DNA of 48,155 nt, taken from the IMG/VR virus record IMGVR_UViG_3300020185_000073, positions 1 to 48,155 of that record, one strand, 5' to 3'. The translations under genes and the position numbers were made by a program. This DNA is from a virus. The notes beneath the pieces are model-generated. The model saw only the letters and a program-made list of their open reading frames with translations, had not been told where the DNA came from and searched no databases. Shown one piece after another: positions 18,831-26,397 of this stretch; positions within the stretch are counted from its first letter, which is position 1; each line of letters opens with the position of its first letter.

Positions 18831-19564
18831 ACGATTGGAGTATCCTTATTTAAACCTGCTGAGAAGTGACGTAGTATCACTGGTCCAGTTTCAGGTTTAG
18901 TTCTTGCCCAATTTAGAGCATTGTAATAATTCCATCTCAAGTCGTCATCAAAGATACCAACCTTGAGATCCTTATATTTTTCTTCTTTCTCGGTCAACCA
19001 CCAAAGAGAGAATTGGTCCCAAGACTTGAGACTGTCAATATATCCTTCTGGCCACCAAGTGTCGTTCATTTGTCTGAACGTTAAGTCCCACCAGTCATCC
19101 ATGAACTCACGAACGATTGGTTTGGTCATATCATATAAACATACACCACCGCATAATGTAAACTTCGCACTACCTTCTGGTGTATCAAAGTCTCTTTCTG
19201 CGTAAATATAATCACGATCATCTGTCAATGCAGAGAAGACCACGTCATGGTCCTTCATTTCATCCCAAACCTTGATAATGTCTTCGTGCTCACATTCCAT
19301 GTCAGCATCAATATACATTGTCAAGTCGTACGGAGATTTTGACATCCCCCATAACTTGGCACGATAGTGGTCATCACAGAATATAATATCATCTGCAACA
19401 TCACGACCACGGTCATCAAGAAATCGTTCTTCTGTAACGATACAAATCTTACACTCTTCTTCAGGTTCATAATAGTCCCTGAGAGACTCTGCGAGATTCA
19501 GTCCATACAAATAAAAGTTTCGTTTCTTGGACGAAACAATTATAAATCCTTTAGTCTTTTCCAT
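18827..19564 (-). CDS. Glycosyltransferase-like protein, GT-A fold (245 aa)
   Basis: Likely transfers a sugar from a nucleotide-sugar donor. GT-A / GT8-like signs: N-terminal beta strand GFIIVSSKKRNFYLYGLNLAESL, the metal-binding DxD as YIDADME (D86, D88), CGGVCLYD near 138-145, SWDQFSLWW (D183, Q184) and a C-terminal HFSAG. No membrane segment is seen. The ATG at 19564 gives a 14-bp overlap with the upstream coiled-coil gene; an earlier in-frame TTG at 19579 would add five residues and is less likely. It is coupled to the 2OG-oxygenase-like gene downstream. Sitting among late tail genes, it may glycosylate a virion fibre, though action on host surface sugars is also possible. Confidence 0.75.
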   Translation of the reverse strand: MEKTKGFIIVSSKKRNFYLYGLNLAESLRDYYEPEEECKICIVTEERFLDDRGRDVADDIIFCDDHYRAKLWGMSKSPYDLTMYIDADMECEHEDIIKVWDEMKDHDVVFSALTDDRDYIYAERDFDTPEGSAKFTLCGGVCLYDMTKPIVREFMDDWWDLTFRQMNDTWWPEGYIDSLKSWDQFSLWWLTEKEEKYKDLKVGIFDDDLRWNYYNALNWARTKPETGPVILRHFSAGLNKDTPIV

Positions 19565-20012
19565 CTGTCTCGGCCTCAAGTTGGTCTTGTAGAATCATGA
19601 TTGAGTACATATCGACTTCAATCTTAGATTTTGCACGACGCAATTTTGCCTTCAACTTACGGTTTTTAGAGTTCTTAATCTCTTCGACTTCGAACGCCTC
19701 CATCTTGTAATTGAAGAGTTTTTCAAGTTTACGTGCTTTATTATGTTCCTCATCACGTATCTTCTCTTCTTCAGCTTGTGCCTCTTTACGCACAACACGT
19801 TCGGTAGTTTCCTTATCAATCGCATCAACACCCAAAGCATCGACTACTTCATTAAACAGTTCGTTTTCAGCACCGTTCTTATCATGTCGATGCAAGAACA
19901 TCTGTTGACGTGTTACACGACCCATATCATCTTCAAGTTCTAGGATACAGTTTAGTTCTTTCTTTTTGTCTGTTTCCCAGAACGCATTATCCATCCATTG
20001 CTTACGACTCAT
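19551..20012 (-). CDS. Charged coiled-coil protein of unknown function (153 aa)
   Basis: I do not recognise the family. Residues 1-45 look globular (MSRKQWMDNAFWETDKKKEL, then QQMFLHRHDKNG). Residues from about 65 to the end are highly charged and helical (RVVRKEAQAEEEKIRDEEHN, KLKAKLRRAKSKIEVD), which suggests a dimeric coiled coil. It is the first gene of a three-gene unit with the glycosyltransferase-like and oxygenase-like genes, and overlaps the former. A role as chaperone or scaffold for the modification of a fibre is possible but is inference from position only. Confidence 0.6.
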   Translation of the reverse strand: MSRKQWMDNAFWETDKKKELNCILELEDDMGRVTRQQMFLHRHDKNGAENELFNEVVDALGVDAIDKETTERVVRKEAQAEEEKIRDEEHNKARKLEKLFNYKMEAFEVEEIKNSKNRKLKAKLRRAKSKIEVDMYSIMILQDQLEAETDGKD

Positions 20013-20051
20013 TAAGTATCTCCAGAGAGTTCAATTCATTCAAAGTTATAA

Positions 20052-20080
20052 TGTATATAGTGTTGGAACAAGTGGGTCAA
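20052..20080 (-). promoter_or_regulatory. Possible host-type sigma70 promoter
   Basis: On the minus strand TTGACC (20075-20080) and TATACA (20052-20057) are separated by exactly 17 bp, 40 bp before the ATG at 20012. No TATAAATA octamer is present in this gap, unlike most other transcription-unit starts here. The -35 element overlaps the 20071-20094 hairpin. The match is moderate and may be chance. Confidence 0.35.
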
Positions 20081-20094
20081 ATGAATGACCCACT
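20071..20094. other. 9-bp hairpin between operons
   Basis: Perfect inverted repeat AGTGGGTCA - AATGAA - TGACCCACT in the 142-bp gap after the tetrapeptide-array gene. On the minus strand it is followed by TGTTCC, so the U run is poor. It may be a weak terminator, an RNA-processing or stabilising 3' hairpin, or a protein-binding site over the possible promoter. Confidence 0.5.
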
Positions 20095-20154
20095 GTTTTC
20101 ATGATCTTAATCAAGTTAAGTTCAATTATTTCCATTATACCATACTTAGGTCTG

Positions 20155-23100
20155 TTATGCAACCCTTACGTATAAAGTATAAGTTTCTGGTGTATGTACT
20201 AAAGTGTCACTAATCGTTGCACCAGTGTAGTTACCTAGGAAGGATCGTGAGTAGTTTCCACCGAAGTTACGTGAGTAATCACCTGCAAAGTCACGTGAGT
20301 AGTTACCAGTGAAGTCACCTACGTATGTAGATACACGGTCACGTGAGTAAGTACCTGAGTATGCAGAACTACGGATTCTTGAGTAAGCAGAAACTCTGAC
20401 TCTTGAGTAATCACCTACAAAGTCTCTTGAGTAGTTACCAGTGAAGTCACCTACAAAGTCACGGGCATATGTACCAGTATACTCACCAGCAAATGCTCTT
20501 GAGTAATCACCGACGAAGTCACCAGCGAAGTCTCTTGTATATTGACCAGAGAATTCACGTGAGTAGTTACCAGTGAATGTGTTGCTGTAGGTTCCTGTGT
20601 ACTCACCGGCATAGTTTCTTGCATAGTTTCCTACGTAGTTTCCACCAAAGTCTCTTGAGTAAGTTCCTGAGTAAGTACCAGCGTATTCACCCACGAATCC
20701 ACGTGAGTAAGTTCCAGCATATTCACCAGTGAAAGTACGTGCATAGTTTCCTACGTAGTTTCCACCAAAGTCTCTTGAGTAATTACCAACATAGTTACCA
20801 GCAAAGTCACCGACGTAATCACCTACAAAGTTACCTGCGTAGTTACGTGAGTATTCACCAGCGAAAGTTCTTGCGTAGTTACCAGTGAAGTCTCCAGCGA
20901 AGTCAGTTATACGGTCACGGGCATATGAAGAACTACGGTTACGAGTGTATACCGAAATTCGGTTACGTACATATGCAGAGTAACGAGTACGTGTTGAAGT
21001 ACGAGCATACTCACCAGTGAAGTCTCCAGCGAAGTCGCCAGCATATCCACGTGCGTAGTCTCCTATGAAGTCACCAACATATCCACGTGCATAGTTGCCC
21101 ACGAAGTTACCTGCGAAGTCAGTTACTCTATCTCTAGTGAAATCTCCAACATAGTTTGTGATACGAGTACGAGAATAAGCAGAACTACGGTTACGAGTCG
21201 AGTCACGAGTACTGTTACGAGTAAAGTCACCAACATAGTTTGTGATACGAGTACGAGCATATGCAGAGTAACGAACACGAGTAGAAGTTCGAGTTGAAGT
21301 TCTTGCGTAGTTACCCACAAAGTTACCGGCAAAGTTAGTTACACGGTTACGAGTAAAGTCACCAACATAGTTTGTGATACGAGTACGAGCATATGCAGAG
21401 TAACGAGTACGTGTTGAAGTACGAGTACTTGTTCTTGCGTAGTTACCTACGAAGTCACCAGCGTATGCTAGAGTTCGACCATAGTCACCTACGAAGTCAC
21501 CAGCATAGTAACCTACACGAGTATAGTAACCAGTGTTAGTTGAAGTACGAGTACTTGTTCTTGCGTAGTTACCAGTGTAGTTACCAGTACGTGTACGAGA
21601 GTAGTTACCAGTGTAGTTACCAGTACGTGTACGAGAGTAGTCACCTACGAAGTCACCAGCAAAGTTGGTTACACGAGTTCTTGCGTAATCTCCAGCGTAT
21701 GAAGCTGCCCGTGTACGAGAGTAGTCACCAGTATAATAGAAAGAAGAGTAACGATTCCTTGTGTAGTTGCCAGTATATGCTTCAGCAAGAGTAGAAGTTC
21801 TGGTACTATATCTTATATAAGCAGAACCACGACTACGAGTAAAGTTTCTTGCGTATGCACCTGAATAGTATAGGTTACGTGTATAGTTACCTACGAAATC
21901 TCTCGTGTATGCCATAGCAGTGACAAAGTTACCACCGAAGTTCCCGACATATGATGAGGAACCTAAAGCATTTCTATAAACTTTATACCAAGTGAATCCA
22001 CCAGAAGTTGTATAGTAAGATCCTCTATAGTAAACGTTCCCATCACTGCCATTGGTTGAAGTTGCAGTAGGAATATAATGTACTGCTTTTAGTGTCCCAG
22101 CCCATCTGACATGAATATCTGATGGTTCACCAGGAACAGGTGGTCCCACCCTCCAGTAATAGTAATTTGATGCATCCCAACCATTGTAGAATTCAGCACT
22201 AGTAAAGTTACCAGCTACTACACTGGTTCTTGTAGAAGTTCTAGTTGAGACGAGGTTACGAGTAAAGTTGCCCACGAAGTTACTAACATAGGACCCTATA
22301 CGAGAGTAATCACCACCGTAGGCACGAGAATAGTTACCCACATAGTAACGTCCATAGTTACCTGCGAAATCTCCAGTATAATAGAAAGAAGAATAACGAT
22401 CCCTTGTGTAGTTGCCAGTATATGCTTCAGCACGAGTTGATGTACGAGAATAGTTACCAACATAAGATGCGGCACGAGTACGACCATAGTTACCTACGAA
22501 GTCACCAGCATAATTGGTTACACGAGTTCTTCCATAGTTACCAACATATGAGAATGCACGGTTACGTGAGTAATCTCCAACATATGAGAATGCACGGTCA
22601 CGAGTATAGTCACCTACGAAGTCACCAGCATAGTACAATGTACGAGTGTAATCTAGTGTTCTTGTAGATGTACGTGTTGAGTTACGAGTATAATTAAATG
22701 CACTGTTACGAGTACGTGTAGAAGTTCTTGCATACTCACCAACATAGTTACCAGCGAAGTCACCAGCGTATGCTCTAGCATAGTTACCTACGAAGTCACC
22801 TGTGAAAGTTGTTGCATAGTTTCCAACAAAATCACCAGCAAAGTTAGTTACTCGGTCACGTGAATAGTCACCTACGAAGTTACCGACAAAGTCACCAGCG
22901 TAACCACGAGCATAGTTACCTACGAAGTCACCTGTGAAAGTTGTTGCATAGTTCCCTGTGAAATCTCCAGCATAGTTACCTGTGAATGTACGTGAATAGT
23001 TACCTACGAAGTCACCAGTAAAGGTAGTCGCATAGTTACCTATAAAGTTACCGGCAAAGTTAGTTACACGGTCACGAGTATATGCAGAGTAACGAGTACG

Positions 23101-24738
23101 TGTTGATGTACGTGCGTATGCAGAATATCGAGTTCTTGTAGAAGTTCGAGTAGATACACGAGCATAGTTACCAACATAATCACCGGCATAACCACGAGAG
23201 TAATCCCCAACGAACCCACGAGAGTAATCCCCAACGAATCCACGAGAGTAATTTCCTGCAAAGTTACCAGCAAAGTTAGTGACTCGATTACGAGTATAAG
23301 CAGAAACACGTGCACGAGAGAAAACACCTGCGAAGTTAGTTACGCGGTCACGAGTATAGTTGGTAATACGAGTACGGGTATAATCAGCAGAGTATGCAGA
23401 AGTACGAGTACGAGTATAAGTCCCTGCGTAAGCAGATACACGGTTGCGTGAATAGGTACCGGCATATGCAGATACACGGTTGCGTGAATAAGTCCCTGCG
23501 TAAGTTCCAGTGTATGATGATACACGTGTACGAGTGTAGTCTGCTGAGTAAGAAGAACTACGAGTACGTGAGTAAGTACCTGAATAAGTTGAAACCCGAC
23601 CACGAGTATAAGAAGAAACTCTATTACGTGAGAATGTACCAGTAAATGGTGTGATTCGGTTTCGGACATATGTAGAAACACGTGAACGGTTGTAAGTACC
23701 GGCAAAATAACCAGTAAATGCAGTTAGTCTGTTACGTGTGTATGAAGATGTACGAGTTCTTGCATAGTTACCGACAAAGTCACGTGAGTAGTTACCTGCG
23801 AAGTCACGTGAGTACGCACCTGTATATTCTCCAACAAATGTACGTGAGAAAGTGTCTACACTGTTCCTTGTGTAAGTAGATATACGGTTACGAGCATATG
23901 CAGAGATTCTTGTGCGAGTGTAAGCTGAGTTACGTGTACGAGAATATGATGCATCGACAATAGTACGTTGGGTGTTTGCGGCAGAACCACGAGGTACCCA
24001 AGTACCTGCTGAAGTTGGAGCACCTTGTGCAGATGAACGCAACTGGTATGAACCAATCGCACCTGCTGTTGCTCGAAGTGATTTAGCACGTTGACCAAGT
24101 GTGTACTTGATCTCTGCGTCTGACATTTCTTTTAGACCGTTAAATGACGTACCGTCATAGTCGGTCGCAACTGGACGAACTACTGAAACACCAGAAGGTG
24201 ATACAGTCTTCTTCCAAATATGATAATCTATTGTTGTACCATCACCTAATGTATTAGAGAAAACATTATCGACATGTTTAGTCCAGTCACTGCCTGGTGA
24301 GGTGGCTTGTAGTACAAACGAACCCTGAAGTCCATTGGACTCAATGTTTTTTAATGCACGGTTTGTGAGGTTATCCAAATCTGCGTCTACCATTTCGTAG
24401 AAGCCAGGATTTGCGTTATCTGCGTAATAACCGACAGGTCGAGCAAAATCAGAACCAGACTCACTTGCGGAACCACTAACCTGTCTCAAGGTTGTAGTTA
24501 CACTCGTGTTTGTGATAGCAGACATCGGGTGTGTTCCCGCTGGTTCATTGTAGAAGGTATCTACAAATGAACCGATGTTTGTACCGTTGGTTAAACTGAT
24601 GTCACCAATATCACCAGCAGTGGCCTCTGCTAGTGCTTCTCCTACTTTAACAGCGAGGTAATTCTCTTCTGCTGGAGTAAGTTCCTGTAGGTCACCATTA
24701 GCATTCTTAATTTTTAGTGGTATACTAGATGCTGACAC
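20155..24738 (-). CDS. Giant tetrapeptide-array structural protein (1527 aa)
   Basis: Residues 1-260 form a distinct N-terminal domain (LKIKNANGDLQELTPAEENY, TNGTNIGSFVDTFYN, PVGYYADNANPGFYEM) of a kind I associate with marine myophage structural proteins. From residue 265 to about 1507 the protein is an array of four-residue words of the forms Y-x-R-x, F/Y-x-G-N/D, R-x-S-x and STRT. One globular insert of about 85 residues (GWDASNYYYWRVGPPVPGEP...) lies near residues 845-930. Outside the insert and its immediate flank I see no Lys, His, Cys, Met or Trp in the array. The last 15 residues (TLVHTPETYTLYVRVA) leave the pattern. It has its own late promoter 50 bp upstream and is therefore a late, virion-associated product by inference. 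Function is unknown; a long beta-structured fibre or surface layer is my best guess. Confidence 0.85.
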   Translation of the reverse strand: MSASSIPLKIKNANGDLQELTPAEENYLAVKVGEALAEATAGDIGDISLTNGTNIGSFVDTFYNEPAGTHPMSAITNTSVTTTLRQVSGSASESGSDFARPVGYYADNANPGFYEMVDADLDNLTNRALKNIESNGLQGSFVLQATSPGSDWTKHVDNVFSNTLGDGTTIDYHIWKKTVSPSGVSVVRPVATDYDGTSFNGLKEMSDAEIKYTLGQRAKSLRATAGAIGSYQLRSSAQGAPTSAGTWVPRGSAANTQRTIVDASYSRTRNSAYTRTRISAYARNRISTYTRNSVDTFSRTFVGEYTGAYSRDFAGNYSRDFVGNYARTRTSSYTRNRLTAFTGYFAGTYNRSRVSTYVRNRITPFTGTFSRNRVSSYTRGRVSTYSGTYSRTRSSSYSADYTRTRVSSYTGTYAGTYSRNRVSAYAGTYSRNRVSAYAGTYTRTRTSAYSADYTRTRITNYTRDRVTNFAGVFSRARVSAYTRNRVTNFAGNFAGNYSRGFVGDYSRGFVGDYSRGYAGDYVGNYARVSTRTSTRTRYSAYARTSTRTRYSAYTRDRVTNFAGNFIGNYATTFTGDFVGNYSRTFTGNYAGDFTGNYATTFTGDFVGNYARGYAGDFVGNFVGDYSRDRVTNFAGDFVGNYATTFTGDFVGNYARAYAGDFAGNYVGEYARTSTRTRNSAFNYTRNSTRTSTRTLDYTRTLYYAGDFVGDYTRDRAFSYVGDYSRNRAFSYVGNYGRTRVTNYAGDFVGNYGRTRAASYVGNYSRTSTRAEAYTGNYTRDRYSSFYYTGDFAGNYGRYYVGNYSRAYGGDYSRIGSYVSNFVGNFTRNLVSTRTSTRTSVVAGNFTSAEFYNGWDASNYYYWRVGPPVPGEPSDIHVRWAGTLKAVHYIPTATSTNGSDGNVYYRGSYYTTSGGFTWYKVYRNALGSSSYVGNFGGNFVTAMAYTRDFVGNYTRNLYYSGAYARNFTRSRGSAYIRYSTRTSTLAEAYTGNYTRNRYSSFYYTGDYSRTRAASYAGDYARTRVTNFAGDFVGDYSRTRTGNYTGNYSRTRTGNYTGNYARTSTRTSTNTGYYTRVGYYAGDFVGDYGRTLAYAGDFVGNYARTSTRTSTRTRYSAYARTRITNYVGDFTRNRVTNFAGNFVGNYARTSTRTSTRVRYSAYARTRITNYVGDFTRNSTRDSTRNRSSAYSRTRITNYVGDFTRDRVTDFAGNFVGNYARGYVGDFIGDYARGYAGDFAGDFTGEYARTSTRTRYSAYVRNRISVYTRNRSSSYARDRITDFAGDFTGNYARTFAGEYSRNYAGNFVGDYVGDFAGNYVGNYSRDFGGNYVGNYARTFTGEYAGTYSRGFVGEYAGTYSGTYSRDFGGNYVGNYARNYAGEYTGTYSNTFTGNYSREFSGQYTRDFAGDFVGDYSRAFAGEYTGTYARDFVGDFTGNYSRDFVGDYSRVRVSAYSRIRSSAYSGTYSRDRVSTYVGDFTGNYSRDFAGDYSRNFGGNYSRSFLGNYTGATISDTLVHTPETYTLYVRVA
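20218..23946 (-). repeat. 12-bp / tetrapeptide array, about 290 words
   Basis: The coding DNA is a degenerate 12-bp repeat, seen on the plus strand as variants of gagtagttaccagtg or acgaagtcaccag. The first 104 words run without a break in four-residue phase. Later phase breaks are additions of two residues. Arg is coded variously by CGT, CGA and AGA in equivalent positions, so the protein pattern is kept while the DNA diverges. The array is interrupted at about 21951-22205 by a normal globular segment. Confidence 0.95.
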
Positions 24739-24788
24739 AATATCGTCTCTCTTTAGCTAAAGTTAAATTTAAGGTTTATAACATCATT

Positions 24789-24796
24789 TATTTATA
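24789..24796 (-). promoter_or_regulatory. T4-type late promoter
   Basis: Exact TATAAATA on the minus strand, 50 bp before the ATG of the 1527-residue gene. It abuts the U run of the preceding terminator, so one transcription unit ends and the next begins within about 50 bp. Confidence 0.85.
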
Positions 24797-24798
24797 AT

Positions 24799-24837
24799 AA
24801 AAAAAATGTGCATAAACAAAGTCTACGCACATTTTTT
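24799..24837 (-). terminator. Strong intrinsic terminator
   Basis: On the minus strand AAAAAATGTGCGTA pairs with TATGCACATTTTTT (24801-24814 with 24824-24837), giving 14 bp with one G-U pair around a 9-nt loop, followed by further T. The symmetric A and T runs mean it could act in both directions. It ends the cassette-B transcript. Confidence 0.88.
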
Positions 24838-24863
24838 GACTCATTTTTTCGAATGTGTTTATA

Positions 24864-24880
24864 GTGCATACAATACGCAC
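24864..24880 (-). other. Second hairpin with the same stem core
   Basis: GTGCGTA-TTG-TATGCAC on the minus strand (one G-U pair) repeats the GTGCGTA / TATGCAC core of the terminator 27 bp away. It has no U run of its own. The two could form alternative pairings, or one may be a decayed copy of the other. Confidence 0.5.
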
Positions 24881-24914
24881 CATTATACACTATTATCTAG
24901 AAAATAGCAAGTAA

Positions 24915-25355
24915 TTATTTTGGTTTCTTTGGCCAATCAACATCCTTAACGTTGGAAATATTATCTTCGACAAAGGATAGACTTCTTAGTTCCTCACGAT
25001 ATATTTGCCAATCCAACTTCTCATCTTCTGACAGTGGAGAGTCTGACATTTGAGTCCAGTCACTACTCTGAAGCAATCGATTACGAATTTCTCTTACCTC
25101 TTGAATGAGATCGTCCCATGACCATTCCCACTGATTGTTCACCCACTTGGAATGTTTGTTGGGAGATACTTCTCTTTCTTTCCACTCGTCGTCCCAATAG
25201 TGAGTCATAATGAAGTCATTTCTATTATCTATAGCAAAATCAATATGAACCACTTCAGAACCGTCTTCACGTAATCCTTCTGGTTCATTATTACCAGATG
25301 CTAATTTCAGGACTTCTATCTCATTATTTCTAATGAAAGCAATATAATAAATCAT
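24915..25355 (-). CDS. Tail-assembly-chaperone-like protein, cassette B (146 aa)
   Basis: The C-terminal half carries the pattern of the Phage_tail_APC family: W.W....LI..V..IRNRLLQSSDWTQ (residues about 78-102), then PLSEDEKLDWQIYREELRSL and a final VDWPKKP. The N-terminal half (EPEGLREDGSEVVHIDF) is shared with the cassette-A protein at 34300-34782. Proteins with this domain are encoded next to tail-fibre genes and probably help fold or attach the fibres; some are virion parts. It is the last gene before the terminator at 24799, 11 bp after the double-YGL gene. Likely partner: one of the cassette-B fibre proteins. Confidence 0.75.
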   Translation of the reverse strand: MIYYIAFIRNNEIEVLKLASGNNEPEGLREDGSEVVHIDFAIDNRNDFIMTHYWDDEWKEREVSPNKHSKWVNNQWEWSWDDLIQEVREIRNRLLQSSDWTQMSDSPLSEDEKLDWQIYREELRSLSFVEDNISNVKDVDWPKKPK

Positions 25356-25366
25356 TTATCTTCTCT

Positions 25367-26104
25367 TTATGTTAATTCTGCTGAAAGTATCATTCCGGTG
25401 ATACTGGGTTTCCATGTTTCATCACTTGTTGTAGAAGTCTGTCCTTCAGACCCAGTGTTATTACCGACACTAAAATAGTCAATAGCATAAGGTCCACCAC
25501 CAATAAACCAAATACCAACTATAGAAGTATCACCTTCGAAGGTGTTGGCCAAACCACTCGTCCAGTTAGATATTTCCCAGTAGTCTGAAAATGAACCTAA
25601 ACCAACTCCACCATTTGTAGTAGACCATGCATCCACACTTCTTGGTTCATGATATGTATTTATTTTAAAATGGTGTCCTAGTTGTATGGCACGACTATCA
25701 AACTGTTTGGTATTATCTGCATTGAAAACCACTAGACCATAATCATCTGAGGATGAAACTTTACTCGAATGTTTTACCGTAAAATAATCTAGTGTGGCTT
25801 CAGTCGCAGGACCAAAAGTAGTAGTCGACTGTCCTCCCGAAAAAGTATTGGTTATCTGACGTTTATTAAACTTTTTACTAATTTGGTTATAAAAAATAAC
25901 TTGATCACTGAAGGCATTTATCTGACCATCAGGAATCTTAATAAAAACGAAATCCGCATCACTAGTAGAAAATGGACCATTTGTCGTTACACTAGGACCA
26001 GTTCCAGTTCCTATTTCACTAACAACGTAACTGTTCATCTTTCTACGAGAATCAAACATTAATCCGTTGTTAGAATTATAAACTGTAAGACCATAATCTG
26101 ACAT
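25367..26104 (-). CDS. Double-YGL beta-domain protein (245 aa)
   Basis: Contains two copies of a small domain starting DYGL.V.N.....FDSR (residues 3-20 and about 118-136). Each is followed by beta-rich text ending in LDYF.V (TLDYFTVKH, AIDYFSVGN). The same double domain forms the N-terminus of the cassette-A array protein at 34843-38964, where the second half reads YGLQLLTESGEIALDSR. I believe this resembles a phage family of unknown function (DUF6453 type), but cannot confirm it. It begins at a TAATG junction with the upstream small YGL gene. Unlike its cassette-A relative it has no tetrapeptide array and no Calx-beta-like part. Probably a fibre tip or adhesin subunit. Confidence 0.65.
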   Translation of the reverse strand: MSDYGLTVYNSNNGLMFDSRRKMNSYVVSEIGTGTGPSVTTNGPFSTSDADFVFIKIPDGQINAFSDQVIFYNQISKKFNKRQITNTFSGGQSTTTFGPATEATLDYFTVKHSSKVSSSDDYGLVVFNADNTKQFDSRAIQLGHHFKINTYHEPRSVDAWSTTNGGVGLGSFSDYWEISNWTSGLANTFEGDTSIVGIWFIGGGPYAIDYFSVGNNTGSEGQTSTTSDETWKPSITGMILSAELT

Positions 26105-26397
26105 TACTGAAACCTAAAAAGTTTTGCGGAAAATACCGCATTTCCATTATTCGTATTGGTGATTGTCAAAGTGTCAGTAGAAGAATTTCGAGTAATCTCT
26201 ATATTTTCACTCGAAGTTGTTAAGTCTATTCCGATCAATGCTGAATTTCCAGCACCTTCTGTTTGGATATTAATAGAGGAATTTCCTCCAATAGATTGAC
26301 TAGTAAGTTCAAAATCATACTCTTCATTGAATATGACATCGGAGTTAGTTATAACTCCTCCGTTGATACCGTCACTTATGTATAGTCCGTGACTCAT
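26104..26397 (-). CDS. Small YGL-type beta protein, cassette B (97 aa)
   Basis: A short beta-rich protein (MSHGLYISDGINGGVITNSD...). The start resembles the YGL domains of its neighbours. Ser, Thr and Asn are abundant, and it ends in an AVFSAKLFRFQ strand that resembles AIFAAKLG in the large cassette-A protein. It overlaps the upstream fibre gene as ATGA and the downstream gene as TAATG, so all three are translationally coupled. Its cassette-A counterpart is 38964-39284. Function is unknown; a fibre tip subunit is plausible. Confidence 0.6.
   Translation of the reverse strand: MSHGLYISDGINGGVITNSDVIFNEEYDFELTSQSIGGNSSINIQTEGAGNSALIGIDLTTSSENIEITRNSSTDTLTITNTNNGNAVFSAKLFRFQ

Noticed and set aside
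19565-19579. TTG start that adds five residues to the glycosyltransferase-like protein
   Set aside because: The ATG at 19564 gives a sensible N-terminus (MEKTKGFIIVSS) directly before the first beta strand.
20218-23946. Diversity-generating retroelement target or phase-variable locus
   Set aside because: No reverse transcriptase or template repeat is present, and I see no adenine-specific variation or homopolymer tract that would switch the frame. Recombination between words remains possible.
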